Source of the DNA: Phycisphaerae bacterium
GTDB taxonomy: Bacteria; Planctomycetota; Phycisphaerae; UBA1845
Direction of reading: 5' to 3'
NCBI GenBank assembly: GCA_029260215.1
Contig: JAJDDQ010000030.1
Coordinates: 1-64,000 of the forward strand
DNA length: 64,000 nucleotides
Both the position numbers and the translations under genes were made by a program. The notes under the pieces are model-generated. The model was not told where the DNA came from, did not search any database, and worked only from the letters and a program-made list of their open reading frames with translations. This document shows, one piece after another, positions 49,920-59,032 of the stretch (position 1 is its first letter; each line of letters opens with the position of its first letter).

Positions 49920-52577
49920 CTATGGACGCGCGGCGTCTAGCTTCGCGCCGTTCCACGACTGCGTAGCTGGGCTTACACCGTTGATCAACTGCCGGAAGGC
50001 GAGCAAATCGAACGGTGAGATATCGTTGTTGCGATCGAGGTCGACGTAGTCCTCCTCGGACCCCGCGCCCGGGCTCAGCAAGCCGTTAACGATCTGCCGG
50101 AATCGGAGCAGGTCGAACGGTGTCACGTCGCCGCTTTGATCGATATCAGCCGGTAGGAACGCGACATCCACACGATCGGTTTCGTCGGTGCCCGGGCCTT
50201 GATTGCCGTTGTCCTCGATAGGGACGCCGGCGGCGTCCTGAACGGCTGCGATGATTGTGAACCAGCTGCCTGGCGTCAGGTTCGTGTCGAGCGTGACGAC
50301 AACGTTTGGGTTGTTCGCGGCGTCGACGGAAATCACGGACGGCGCGGGCGCTCCCGTCGAATTTACGCTGAATGCGGTCGCATCGAGCGCTCCTCCGCCG
50401 TCGTTGAATACTTTCTCGGTAAAGCGGATGGTGAGTTGGTCGACGCCCTGGTTCAGGTCGGCTCCGTTGTCGCTCTCGCGGCGAGGATCAATATAGCCGC
50501 TGAACGGACTGGTAGACTGACCGAGGTTGTGAACGATTTGCGGGGGCGTTGTGTCCTTGTTTTCGCATTCGATGACGGTGACTGAAAAATCGTCAATCAA
50601 TGCTTCGGTGATGTTGGCGTCGGGACAATCCTCAGTGCTGAACCGCACCGTGAGCGTGTCGGCCGGCACCATGGTTTCGCTGAGGCGGTGTTCGGCCACG
50701 ATCCACGCGAGCGTGAAGCTGAAGGGAACCTCCTCCAACGTTACCCAGGTTTTGCCACCGTCGCCGGAGACCTCCACAATCAGTGTCGTACTCGGGCCGC
50801 CCATCAGGTTGGCTCCGATGAACCATCGGGCATAGCTGATAACGGCATCATTTCCACCGATGAAAATGGAGGGGGAGGTCAGCCTGACCGGACCGCCGTC
50901 GACATCCGACGCCTCAAGCGGTCCACCGGGTTCAGCCTGTTGAGTGAGGTAGCAGAGCGTGCCGTCACCAAAGTCATCGTCGGGAACGATTTCGATGCCG
51001 GGCGGATTGAACAGCACCGGAACCGGGTCCACACGCTCCCAGGCACCCATAGCGTCGATGACCGACGCACAGTCATCGACGGAGGTGGTCCATCCCATGT
51101 CCGTCTCGAAATCATCGAAGAATACGGTCGTCAGGGCGGAAATTACCTCGGCTTGATAATCGTTGACTGGGGCGTCTGGAGGGTCGATTACGGTGACGTT
51201 TCCGAGCGTCTGGACCGACACGTAATAGGTGTATTCGGAGCCGCACAATGCAGGTGGCAGAACAGCCTCGAACAGGTCGCCACCAACGGGTTGGAGCGGA
51301 ACCTCGACGAAGTCGCCGTTGTTGATGGCCACGAAAACGCTGGCTGATTCGGGGTTGGGCGCGTCGCAGAGCGAGAGGATCTCGACGGTGAGCGTGGCTC
51401 CATCCAACGGATGCACCGTTTCGACAAGACCCTCGGGATAGCCGATCGAAACGTCATCGTTTACCGAGAGAACGATCAGACCGCTGGTGATGTCGCTGAC
51501 CAGAATTCGGTCCTCGCCGAGAAAGGGGTAAATACCCCATGCCCCATCGAAACCGAACGCCGGTCCATCAAACGTGTCGAAGTGGGCCCGCTCGATAAAG
51601 GTACCGGTCGTTTCATCGATGTCGAAAATGAATGCGCCAAGTTGATACCAAGAGACGTAAACGCGCGTCCCGATGACAACGGGGTTGTGGGCGGAGATAG
51701 CTTCGGATTCATCGAAACTGACGGTATCGCGAAGGACAACATCTACCCCGCCGCCTTCGCCCGGAGTGATCTCGTAAAGTCGCATGGGGCCGCCCGGTCG
51801 CTCTTCGGTCACGACGGCCCAGCGACCGTCTGCTGATGGCCAAACGGCATGCGTGCTGGGGCTTGGGTCGGACTGACCGAGCAGGACTGGGGCTTGATTC
51901 GCGATGTCGGAAACATCATAAACGAACAATCCGCTGTTCCATGCCGCGACGTAGAGGATGTCATCCTGAACCGTCATGTCGTGAACGAAAGCGTTGCCGG
52001 CTTGAATCAACCAGAGATTGGCCTCGATTTGCTCGGGCGGGTTGTTGCGGTCGAACGTTGTGAGATCGACAACGGCCAAGTCCGGACTGTTGCTGTTGGC
52101 AAAGAAAAGGTAGCCGTTGTGGTAGAACGTATTGTGAACCGTTGACATAGTCGGCGTCGATATCCACGACAAATGAACGGGGTCGAACGGGTCCGAGACG
52201 TCCACGATTTCGACGCTATCATTGGGGTCCGCGTCGAGTGAGATGAAGAGCAGACCATCGCCGACCTTAACGTCCTGAGCGGATGCAAACGTACTCGGTG
52301 GCGGCACGACCCATTCGAGGACTTGCATCGGATTGAACGGGTCGGATATGTCGATGAAATGGACTTTGTTGTCACCGAACTCGGCCAGGTAGGCCACGTC
52401 GCCGTCGGCCCAAATGTCGCTTATGCCGCCGTCGTCCTCGTTCCATTGGCTGGTCTGGATCAACTCGATCGGGCACTCATTTCCGGCGAGCGCGGGGGGG
52501 CCAAACGTGATCGCGATCATCAATCCCGACCTGAAGGTCCACGGCAAGGATTTCGCGATTGCTTCGCACCACTGCAT
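49920..52577 (-). CDS. Secreted LVIVD-repeat beta-propeller protein with dockerin-like C-terminal module
   Basis: 885 residues; ATG at 52577 with GGAG eight bases ahead and a signal peptide (GLMIAITFGPPALA). Residues about 40-400 contain LVIVD-type propeller repeats (VHFIDISDPFNPMQVLEW, VEIVDVSDPFDPVHLSWI, LAVVDLTTFDRNNP, LFVYDVSDIANQAP). Middle beta domains follow, including a jelly-roll like that of the metalloproteases (FFDDFETDMGW, WFIGANLMGG, DDFSVTVIE). The last 210 residues are the shared module: SGYIDPRRESDNG, DIDQSGDVTPFD and DLDRNNDISPFD calcium loops, and the terminal TQSWNGAKLDAARP. Likely a surface protein; no enzyme motif was seen. Confidence 0.8.
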   Translation of the reverse strand: MQWCEAIAKSLPWTFRSGLMIAITFGPPALAGNECPIELIQTSQWNEDDGGISDIWADGDVAYLAEFGDNKVHFIDISDPFNPMQVLEWVVPPPSTFASAQDVKVGDGLLFISLDADPNDSVEIVDVSDPFDPVHLSWISTPTMSTVHNTFYHNGYLFFANSNSPDLAVVDLTTFDRNNPPEQIEANLWLIQAGNAFVHDMTVQDDILYVAAWNSGLFVYDVSDIANQAPVLLGQSDPSPSTHAVWPSADGRWAVVTEERPGGPMRLYEITPGEGGGVDVVLRDTVSFDESEAISAHNPVVIGTRVYVSWYQLGAFIFDIDETTGTFIERAHFDTFDGPAFGFDGAWGIYPFLGEDRILVSDITSGLIVLSVNDDVSIGYPEGLVETVHPLDGATLTVEILSLCDAPNPESASVFVAINNGDFVEVPLQPVGGDLFEAVLPPALCGSEYTYYVSVQTLGNVTVIDPPDAPVNDYQAEVISALTTVFFDDFETDMGWTTSVDDCASVIDAMGAWERVDPVPVLFNPPGIEIVPDDDFGDGTLCYLTQQAEPGGPLEASDVDGGPVRLTSPSIFIGGNDAVISYARWFIGANLMGGPSTTLIVEVSGDGGKTWVTLEEVPFSFTLAWIVAEHRLSETMVPADTLTVRFSTEDCPDANITEALIDDFSVTVIECENKDTTPPQIVHNLGQSTSPFSGYIDPRRESDNGADLNQGVDQLTIRFTEKVFNDGGGALDATAFSVNSTGAPAPSVISVDAANNPNVVVTLDTNLTPGSWFTIIAAVQDAAGVPIEDNGNQGPGTDETDRVDVAFLPADIDQSGDVTPFDLLRFRQIVNGLLSPGAGSEEDYVDLDRNNDISPFDLLAFRQLINGVSPATQSWNGAKLDAARP

Positions 52578-52896
52578 GATTCGACTCCGTCGTTATGATT
52601 CGATGGTCTCCCCACAGGTTGGCCCGTCTTCGAGCACCATCGTTCTGCGCTGAAAAACCTACAGTTCGACCTTCCTACAAACATAACGAGATGTGCCGCG
52701 CCGAATCAACGTCTAGGCTGTATGTTCTTGTCAACGCAAATCGACAATAATGCTACGATTATTGCGTCGCGCATCCCGAAGGAGTCGATTCCGTTGTCAT
52801 CAGATCTGCAAACCCGGCCAGGTGGTGGACAGGTCAATCGCACATCCCGGCGAAATCCGTAAGACCGGCGATGTCAGGCTCCTGGCCGGTGAGGGG
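52578..52896. other. Intergenic region of about 320 bp
   Basis: It lies between the 3' end of ppc and the 5' end of the LVIVD gene, both on the minus strand. An A/T-rich imperfect hairpin (CGACAATAAT ... ATTATTGCGTCG, 52742-52767) may contribute to ppc termination, and a minus-strand TTGACA occurs near 52726-52731 without a convincing -10 partner. No gene seen. Confidence 0.4.
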
Positions 52897-55569
52897 CTAC
52901 CCGGTGCTTTGCATGGCTGCCGCAATACCGTTGATACTGGCAAAAAGCACAGGGCGCAGCTCGCGCCGCCCCGCCTCGTCGGCTGCGCGATAGCGTTCCA
53001 GGAGATCAATCTGCAACAGGTTCAGAAGATCCGTCGGGCGGTTGCGTTGTTCGATCGAACGCTGGATCACGGGGTTGTTGTCCAGCAGTTCACGCTGACC
53101 GGTAATGCGCAGGATGGCTGTGCGCGCCCGATCGTATTCCGTCGCAATGCGCTTGTGCTGCGAGGACGCGGCCCGTTTATTGTAGCACTGCGCGATGGTC
53201 AGCCGGGCTCGCGCCATTTCCTGCTGAGCATTGTCAATCAAAACGCCGAAGTAATTCCATTCGCGATACCACTTTTTCAGCACATCCAGCGTGTCGCCCG
53301 AGTCGCTCAGAGATTCGCCAAGAGCCGTGCCGACTCCGAACCATCCGGGAACGTTGTAGCGCATTTGAGTCCACGCAAACACCCAGGGAATGGCCCGGAG
53401 ATTGTCGAACTGCATGGCCCCACGATCACGGGCGATCGGGCGTGAGGCGATTGGAAGCGCGCCGATATGCGTGATCGGTGACACCGTCGTGTACCATGAC
53501 CAGAATGATGGATCATCAAGCAACTCGCGGTAGGCAACCATTGATCGTCGGGCCAAACGGCCCATGAGTTCATCGCCGGACACCGCATGTGTCTCCGGTT
53601 GAGAAGACGCTTCGGATTCGGCAAGTATCATGGCACTCGTTAGTTGTTCAAGATGACGCTGTGCGATATCCGGAAGAGCGTAGCGAAACGATATCACTTC
53701 GCCCTGCTCGGTCATGCGAATGTGGCCGGTTCGACTGTCGGGCGGTGTCGCCAGAATAGCCCGGCCGGAACGCCCCCCACCACGGCCCACCGTACCACCG
53801 CGACCGTGAAAAAAGCGAACATTTACGTTGCACGACCGACACACATGGGCAAGTCGAGACTGGACGCTGTGGAGAAGCCAGTTCGACATGAGAAAGCCGC
53901 CGTCTTTGTTGCTGTCGGAATAACCGAGCATAATCTCCTGAAGTCGTCCATGAGCGTGGACATGCGCGCGATAGACCCGATTGGCGAGCATGGCTTCAAG
54001 TTGCTCGGGGGCGCTGTCGAGATCGCGGATCGTCTCGAACAAAGGCACGATATCCAATGCGTCGGATCCAGTCAGGCGCATCAGCCAAAGAACCTCGAGC
54101 AAATCGCTGACGCCATGCGTCATGCTGATGACGTAGCAACCCAACGCTCGGGAATCACGTTTGTGCGCGTCGGCTGCAAATTTCAGAACGTCCAGCACCT
54201 CGCACGCGATTGCGCTAAGCCCATCCGCTAAGCTGACGTCGATCGGTGGGCCCTCTATGGCGATGGTCAGAACGTTCTCCTTCTCACCCTCCGGTAGCGA
54301 GGAATAATCCTGACAGATGTTGAGCTTGGCCAACAACTCACCGACAACCTCCCCATGCACGTCGCTATGCTGGCGAATATCGAGCGCGGCGAGATGAAAA
54401 CCGAAGACCTTGGCCTGCATCAGGAGCTCAGCCAGCCCGCTGGATTGCACAAGCTCGGAAAGTTTCATTCGGCCAAGGCTGTCGATGAGCAGCTCTAGGT
54501 CTTTAACGAACGCCGGAGCGTTATATGAATCGTCCTCGTCCAAAGCCGCTGCAAGACGGAAGCGCATCTGCAACAGTTTTAGCCGGAACGGTTCGTGGCG
54601 GTACAACGAGATTGACTCTTCGGAAACCATGTTCGCTATTTCGCCGGCTTTGACGGCGGCGGTGAGTTCCGGCGGTATGGGAATGCGCCTATCGGAGAAG
54701 CTCAAGAGTCGCATCAATTCGGAAAGCTTGTTCTGGTAGAGGCGTAAGGACGCCTGCCTATGCAGGCGCAAACTCGCAACAGTCATCTCCGGTGTTACCA
54801 ACGGGTTGCCGTCACGATCGCCTCCGATCCAGGTGCGATAGCGCACCGTCGGAGGAACGTCCGGCTGAGCATCGTAGTGTTCCGCGACAGCGTCGCTCAC
54901 GTCGCGCAGGATTCGCGGCACGGCATGCCAGATCGACGTCGTAAGGAAATGGAGCGAGCCTTCGATCTCTTCGTTCACGCTAATCCGCTCGGCGCGCACC
55001 TCGTCCGTGCAATAAAGCAAGAGCACGAGTTGATGGATGCTCGCCTCGATTCGTCGGCGTGCGGCAACATCGTCCGATTGCTCGTTCAGGGCGAGCAATG
55101 CCTCCGCGATTTCCCGCTGTTTGCGCAGCAACGTACGCCGGCGCGATTCGGTTGGATGCGCGGTAAGCGTCGGTTGGATATCAATGCGTTCGACAATGGC
55201 CAAAACGGTTTCGAGCGACACCTTGCGAGATTTCAACCCGGACACAGCCTCGGCTATCGAATCTCGCTGCGTGTGATTGGCAGTCGCGTCGCGCTGGCGA
55301 CGACGGTTGATCCGCACAATCTCCACCTTCTCAGCCTGGTTTCGCAGGTGGAATCGCAGGGTCAGCGCCTTGATAAGCTCTCTGACATCCTCCAGCGATA
55401 AACCGGCGATCCGCTCACGTGCCGCACGGAATCCATCCTGTTCCCCTTCCTGACAAAATTGCAGCAACTGCTCGCACAACGACGTATGCCCCGGCGGCCC
55501 GAGACGATCGAGGACGTCGGTCAAGACAGCGTTGAGTAATGCGATGTCGCGGTCGAGTTCTGTGGGCAT
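52897..55569 (-). CDS. ppc: Phosphoenolpyruvate carboxylase
   Basis: 890 residues, the normal bacterial length (880-940). ATG at 55569 with AGGGAAAG just upstream. It carboxylates phosphoenolpyruvate with bicarbonate to oxaloacetate, replenishing the citric acid cycle in the cytoplasm. Diagnostic motifs in order: TLTAHPTESRRR (catalytic His near 137), WIGGDRDGNPLVT, VFGFHLAALDIRQH, MLGYSDSNKDGG (near 546), FFHGRGGTVGRGGG (near 585) and TEQGEVISFRYA. The C terminus ends SINGIAAAMQSTG, matching the conserved NG-x-A-A-x-x-x-x-TG end of the family that takes part in catalysis and aspartate inhibition. Stands alone. Confidence 0.97.
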   Translation of the reverse strand: MPTELDRDIALLNAVLTDVLDRLGPPGHTSLCEQLLQFCQEGEQDGFRAARERIAGLSLEDVRELIKALTLRFHLRNQAEKVEIVRINRRRQRDATANHTQRDSIAEAVSGLKSRKVSLETVLAIVERIDIQPTLTAHPTESRRRTLLRKQREIAEALLALNEQSDDVAARRRIEASIHQLVLLLYCTDEVRAERISVNEEIEGSLHFLTTSIWHAVPRILRDVSDAVAEHYDAQPDVPPTVRYRTWIGGDRDGNPLVTPEMTVASLRLHRQASLRLYQNKLSELMRLLSFSDRRIPIPPELTAAVKAGEIANMVSEESISLYRHEPFRLKLLQMRFRLAAALDEDDSYNAPAFVKDLELLIDSLGRMKLSELVQSSGLAELLMQAKVFGFHLAALDIRQHSDVHGEVVGELLAKLNICQDYSSLPEGEKENVLTIAIEGPPIDVSLADGLSAIACEVLDVLKFAADAHKRDSRALGCYVISMTHGVSDLLEVLWLMRLTGSDALDIVPLFETIRDLDSAPEQLEAMLANRVYRAHVHAHGRLQEIMLGYSDSNKDGGFLMSNWLLHSVQSRLAHVCRSCNVNVRFFHGRGGTVGRGGGRSGRAILATPPDSRTGHIRMTEQGEVISFRYALPDIAQRHLEQLTSAMILAESEASSQPETHAVSGDELMGRLARRSMVAYRELLDDPSFWSWYTTVSPITHIGALPIASRPIARDRGAMQFDNLRAIPWVFAWTQMRYNVPGWFGVGTALGESLSDSGDTLDVLKKWYREWNYFGVLIDNAQQEMARARLTIAQCYNKRAASSQHKRIATEYDRARTAILRITGQRELLDNNPVIQRSIEQRNRPTDLLNLLQIDLLERYRAADEAGRRELRPVLFASINGIAAAMQSTG

Positions 55570-56203
55570 CTAGCTTTCCCTGCGCGAATCTGTTTTCCAG
55601 CGAAACCGGTTCACCGTTTGTCCGGGTTCTGCTGGCATCCTCAAACGAATCAAACATCCGTCGGTCGGATTGTCTACCGCAAATCCTCAAGCTTGGACAT
55701 TCTTCGATTTCTCCGTGGACTCGCCCACCGGGGGCGCTGGCGTTGTGGAAAATTATATCGACCGAACAGGATAATGGCTGTCGCCACGAGAATTTCAACT
55801 TCCAGGAACCGGAGAAACGCCCGCTATACGACAGCGATGCGAGACACGACAAGCGTTTTCCATACTACAAAAGTGTGTCGCCGCGAGCCTTTTCCGCACG
55901 AAACGGGCGTTGTTTCTCGGGACGAATCCTGCGAACCAAGATACGGACGGGTGACGGCATTTCCGACGGCTAGGTGAATTCCCGACGAATCTGTTCTTCG
56001 GGCGAGGGCCGGACCCGTGTGATACCGCGTGGCTTTACGGAGACGGAAACTGCGATCTCAACTGCTTTGATCCCGATGACACCTGGAGCAAGTCTTGGGG
56101 AGCAGGCCAGGGACAGTATCGGGACAGCAGCCCTCAAATGCGCGAAGGCCCCGATCAGAAGTCCGTACCGATCAGGGCCTTGCGATCTATCGTTGAAAAC
56201 TAA
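55570..56203. other. Intergenic region of about 630 bp with a possible gene remnant
   Basis: It must contain the ppc promoter at its left end. From 55955 to 56203 one plus-strand frame stays open without an early start codon and encodes YGDGNCDLNCFDPDDTW then SKSWGAG, which looks like half of a Planctomycete dockerin-type calcium repeat. It may be the worn-down end of a lost secreted-protein gene, or chance. No intact gene was recognised. Confidence 0.3.
56145..56181 (-). terminator. Candidate terminator hairpin downstream of tRNA-Ser
   Basis: On the minus strand AAGGCCCTGATC pairs with GATCGGGGCCTT (one mismatch or wobble) around a 13-base loop, 23 bp past the tRNA 3' end. The following bases (CGCGCATTTG) give only a weak T-run, so termination efficiency is uncertain. 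Confidence 0.55.
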
Positions 56204-56290
56204 CGGAGAGGGGGGGATTCGAACCCCCGGTACAGTTACCCGCACACTGGTTTTCGAAACCAGCTCCTTCAGCCGCTCGGACACCTCTCC
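56204..56290 (-). tRNA. tRNA-Ser (anticodon CGA)
   Basis: An 87-base class II tRNA. The acceptor GGAGAGG (from 56290) pairs with CCTCTCC (56205-56211) and is followed by discriminator G. The anticodon stem CTGGT/ACCAG holds the loop TTCGAAA, giving anticodon CGA for UCG codons. A long variable arm of the Ser type and a T-arm GGGGGTTCGAATCCCCC are present. CCA is not encoded. It lies between ppc and the polysaccharide locus, 20 bp past the stop of the FkbM gene on the same strand. Confidence 0.95.
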
Positions 56291-56310
56291 ATGGCTTGGG
56301 GGGAGCAGTA

Positions 56311-57312
56311 TTACATGCTGGTGGCTTGTTGGTCAACGGTGAACGGAATTCGCTCGCGGCCAGCCCGTGTGACGACGGCGGGCGATCGGCGGGCATTTCG
56401 CGAATCGTGTGGTGTGAGAATCAGGTGAGCACGGGCTTGCACGGAACGCGGCGGGGTCTTGAGCAGATCGGCCAATTCGTGACCGGCGGTCACGCGGCTC
56501 TGAGTGTCCAGCCGCGTCGCGGTGAAACCGGCTGAGGCGGCGATGGCCAGAACGCGGTCGGCGTTCTCGACAATGGTCCTCCCCGGCCAGGCGTGCAACT
56601 CGATCAGGACGACCGGGGCGGGAGCGATTGTTCCGTTTTTGGAGAATTCGATGTGATGTTCATTGTCTGCGCGATTGAGGTCCGCGCGAACTGAAGTTCG
56701 CGGCTCGTTGTGTCGGGCGTGTATGCGCTCCAACGTCTGACGCATGCCATCGAGCACGTCCGCCTCTGCGCCTTCGACATCAATTTTTATGAAATCGGGC
56801 ACGATCGCGAGTTCCGAAACCAGTTCGTCCACGGTCAGGACAGCCTTGCGGAGAACCTTAGACGTCGTGGATGGCTGCGCCGCAACGCACGATGCCCTCG
56901 GGGAAATCGTGTTCCAGTGGAACGCGACGGACCGATTGACATCGCAGCCGACCACCGCATTGACAATCCGAATCCGGTCGGCGAATTCGTTGAGGCGAGC
57001 GTTCTCCTGAATGATCAAACAGGAAGCTTCGGACGGCTCAATCGCGACGAGTGTGCCGCCCCGCGCCATGGCGTTGGCCATGATGAGTGACGTCGCCCCA
57101 ACGTTGGCACCGATATCGAGAATACACAGCTTGCCGGTTGCGAGCCGGCTGATGAGAGCGTAGTCGGCTTCGTCACGCAGGTGTCGGGCTTCGTAGGCGA
57201 GTCGGAATCGTGTGCCGGCAAGCGTACGCGTCGCGGTTCCGAGGGCGGCGCGTTTGATGTAATGGGCTGCGTCGCGCCAGGACGAGTGCGGTCTTGCTGC
57301 TTCTGTCGGCAT
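56311..57312 (-). CDS. FkbM-family methyltransferase with an in-frame REP insertion
   Basis: About 333 residues from the ATG at 57312; a TTG at 57363 is in frame but would overlap the divergent gene. The SAM site is LDIGANVGATSLIMANAM (about 65-82), followed by VAIEPSEASCLIIQENARLN and the FkbM signature FIKIDVEGAEADVLDGM. Near residues 203-211 the protein reads PRTSVRADLN, which is the translation of REP copy 5. The family O-methylates sugars or other hydroxyls; with the polysaccharide genes across the divergent promoter region, methylation of a surface glycan is likely. The terminal 40 residues are basic and not clearly conserved. Confidence 0.82.
   Translation of the reverse strand: MPTEAARPHSSWRDAAHYIKRAALGTATRTLAGTRFRLAYEARHLRDEADYALISRLATGKLCILDIGANVGATSLIMANAMARGGTLVAIEPSEASCLIIQENARLNEFADRIRIVNAVVGCDVNRSVAFHWNTISPRASCVAAQPSTTSKVLRKAVLTVDELVSELAIVPDFIKIDVEGAEADVLDGMRQTLERIHARHNEPRTSVRADLNRADNEHHIEFSKNGTIAPAPVVLIELHAWPGRTIVENADRVLAIAASAGFTATRLDTQSRVTAGHELADLLKTPPRSVQARAHLILTPHDSRNARRSPAVVTRAGRERIPFTVDQQATSM
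56680..56706 (-). repeat. REP-like palindrome, copy 5, inside a coding sequence
   Basis: Reverse-oriented and identical in sequence to copies 1 and 2 (GAGCCGCGAACTTCAG then TTCGCGCGGAC). It is 27 bp long, so it adds nine codons without breaking the FkbM methyltransferase frame. Confidence 0.85.
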
Positions 57313-57353
57313 CCATGAAGCATCGTCCGAAAATCCGCGCGAGTTGATGGCCA

Positions 57354-58112
57354 ATGCAGCCAATCAAGAATCAATGCGGACGATCCGATAACGATGTCGT
57401 GTCTTCAACCGCGAAACGATATCGATGGATGCATGCACTGACTCGGTGGATTGGCCGAAGCGGCGCGGATCGCGACACGTTTGTCGCGTCGCAGTACTGG
57501 GAATCGCGTCATCAAGCCCACGCGGGCAGCCTGCGTGCTACAGGTCACGTCCAACTAAGCGATGCGGACAATGCGGCAGACTTCGAGATTCGGGTCGCCC
57601 GCATCGCTGATGCGCTCGTTCGGTTCGCACCGGCGGACGGCAAACGCACGCTGCTGGACGCGGGCTGCGGATGCGGTGTGATGAGCGAGCGCTACGTGCG
57701 TCAGGGGTTCGCGGTGACGGGTGTGGACTTTTCGTCATCCGCGATCGGGCAGGCTCGAATGCGGTCGCCGGACGTCGATTTTCACGTTTCGTCGCTGGTT
57801 TCGGTGGAATTGAACAGGCGATTCGATGCCATTGTCGTGTCCGAGGTTTTGTTGCATGTGGTCGACGAATCTGACTGGCGAAGGACGCTGGAGACGCTCG
57901 ATCGACATCTGTCACCGTCGGGCGTGCTGATTATCGTGGACAGTTTGATCGAACCGGCGGCGGACCTTGCGGGACATTGTCGTCACCGCCCGGTGCATGC
58001 CTATCGAAGTGCGATGCGGGAGCTGGGGCTTGTTGTGGCGGAGCACACGCAATTCGACCTGCCGCGAGAGGGAGTCACGAAAGACATGCTGGTGGTTCGC
58101 CGCGTCCGATAA
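57354..58112 (+). CDS. Class I SAM-dependent methyltransferase
   Basis: 252 residues from the ATG at 57354; an ATG at 57429 is an alternative, and neither has a clear Shine-Dalgarno site. Motif I is LLDAGCGCGVMSERYVRQG (about 100-118), then VTGVDFSSSAIGQAR with the ribose-binding Asp, and FDAIVVSEVLLHVVDESDW as the methyltransferase post-motif. It belongs to the UbiG/Methyltransf_11 style. It starts the plus-strand polysaccharide gene run, 95 bp ahead of the ABC permease. The acceptor is unknown; a glycan or glycolipid is likely from context. Confidence 0.85.
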   Translation: MQPIKNQCGRSDNDVVSSTAKRYRWMHALTRWIGRSGADRDTFVASQYWESRHQAHAGSLRATGHVQLSDADNAADFEIRVARIADALVRFAPADGKRTLLDAGCGCGVMSERYVRQGFAVTGVDFSSSAIGQARMRSPDVDFHVSSLVSVELNRRFDAIVVSEVLLHVVDESDWRRTLETLDRHLSPSGVLIIVDSLIEPAADLAGHCRHRPVHAYRSAMRELGLVVAEHTQFDLPREGVTKDMLVVRRVR

Positions 58113-58207
58113 AGCCTCACCCAAGTCTACCCGCAAGCCATGATCCGAAGCGTCCGAAAATAGAAGCGGAGTTATCGAACGTTTTGAGTGAGGAGGAAAC
58201 ACGGTTC

Positions 58208-59032
58208 ATGCCCGCGCTTGCGAATCAACATCCCGCGGTTGAGCTTTGGCGGTTTCGGCACGTGCTTGCAAGCCTGACCGCACGCGAGTTGCGCATTCGC
58301 TACAAGCAATCGTTTCTGGGGGTCGGCTGGGCGATTTGCGTACCCATGAGCATGATGCTGGTGTTCACGTTTGTGTTCACGCGTGCTGTGAAGCTGGAGC
58401 AGGGCATGCAACTGGACATGCCCTACGCATTGTTCGCATATGCGGGATTGTTGCCGTGGACATTCTTTGCGTCGGGGCTGAACGGGTGCGTGAATTCCCT
58501 GGTGGCCAATCGGAATCTGGTTACAAAAGTTTATTTCCCACGTGAGGTATTGCCGCTCTCAGCCATCGGTTCGTCGTTCGTTGACTTTTGCGTGGCGACA
58601 AGCGTGTTGGTGGTCTTGATTTTCTATTTTCATGTTTTTGGAGATTGGACCTTCAAGCCGTCGGCAGCCATCCTTTTTCTTCCAGTCATCGTGGGGGTGC
58701 AGACGATCATGATGGGCGGGCTGGGCATGTTGCTGGCGATGGGCAACCTGTTTTATCGCGACGTGCGTCAGATATTCAGCGTGGTGATTCAGCTTTGGAT
58801 GTTCGCGACAAACGTGGTCTACCCGTTGCGCACCGACGACGGCTGGGTCGGGCGGTTGGTGTCCATTAATCCGATGACACCGATCATTGATGCGTATCGT
58901 TCCTGTCTGTTCGACGGCCGGTTGCCGGTGGGATCGCCGTTTCTATTCGCGACAGTGTTTGCGGTGGTCGTGCTCGTCGTCGGATGGACCTGTTTTCACC
59001 GGGCGGGTTTTCTATTCGCCGAGCGAATCTGA
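58208..59032 (+). CDS. ABC-2 type polysaccharide exporter permease (Wzm/TagG-like)
   Basis: About 274 residues from the ATG at 58208, with AGGAGGA eleven bases upstream; the frame is open to 57977 but that leader overlaps the methyltransferase. The N-terminal amphipathic part LWRFRHVLASLTARELRIRYKQ and FLGVGWAICVPMSMMLVFTF are typical of O-antigen or teichoic acid exporters, as are NLVTKVYFPREVLPLSA and NPMTPIIDAYRSCLFDG. Six membrane segments are visible. It overlaps the ATPase gene by one base (TGATG), so the two are translationally coupled and should form one exporter of lipid-linked polysaccharide. Confidence 0.92.
   Translation: MPALANQHPAVELWRFRHVLASLTARELRIRYKQSFLGVGWAICVPMSMMLVFTFVFTRAVKLEQGMQLDMPYALFAYAGLLPWTFFASGLNGCVNSLVANRNLVTKVYFPREVLPLSAIGSSFVDFCVATSVLVVLIFYFHVFGDWTFKPSAAILFLPVIVGVQTIMMGGLGMLLAMGNLFYRDVRQIFSVVIQLWMFATNVVYPLRTDDGWVGRLVSINPMTPIIDAYRSCLFDGRLPVGSPFLFATVFAVVVLVVGWTCFHRAGFLFAERI

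Noticed and set aside
55539-55973. Overlapping frames of about 145 codons on both strands upstream of ppc
   Set aside because: No ribosome binding sites, no domain, unusual codon use; treated as intergenic.
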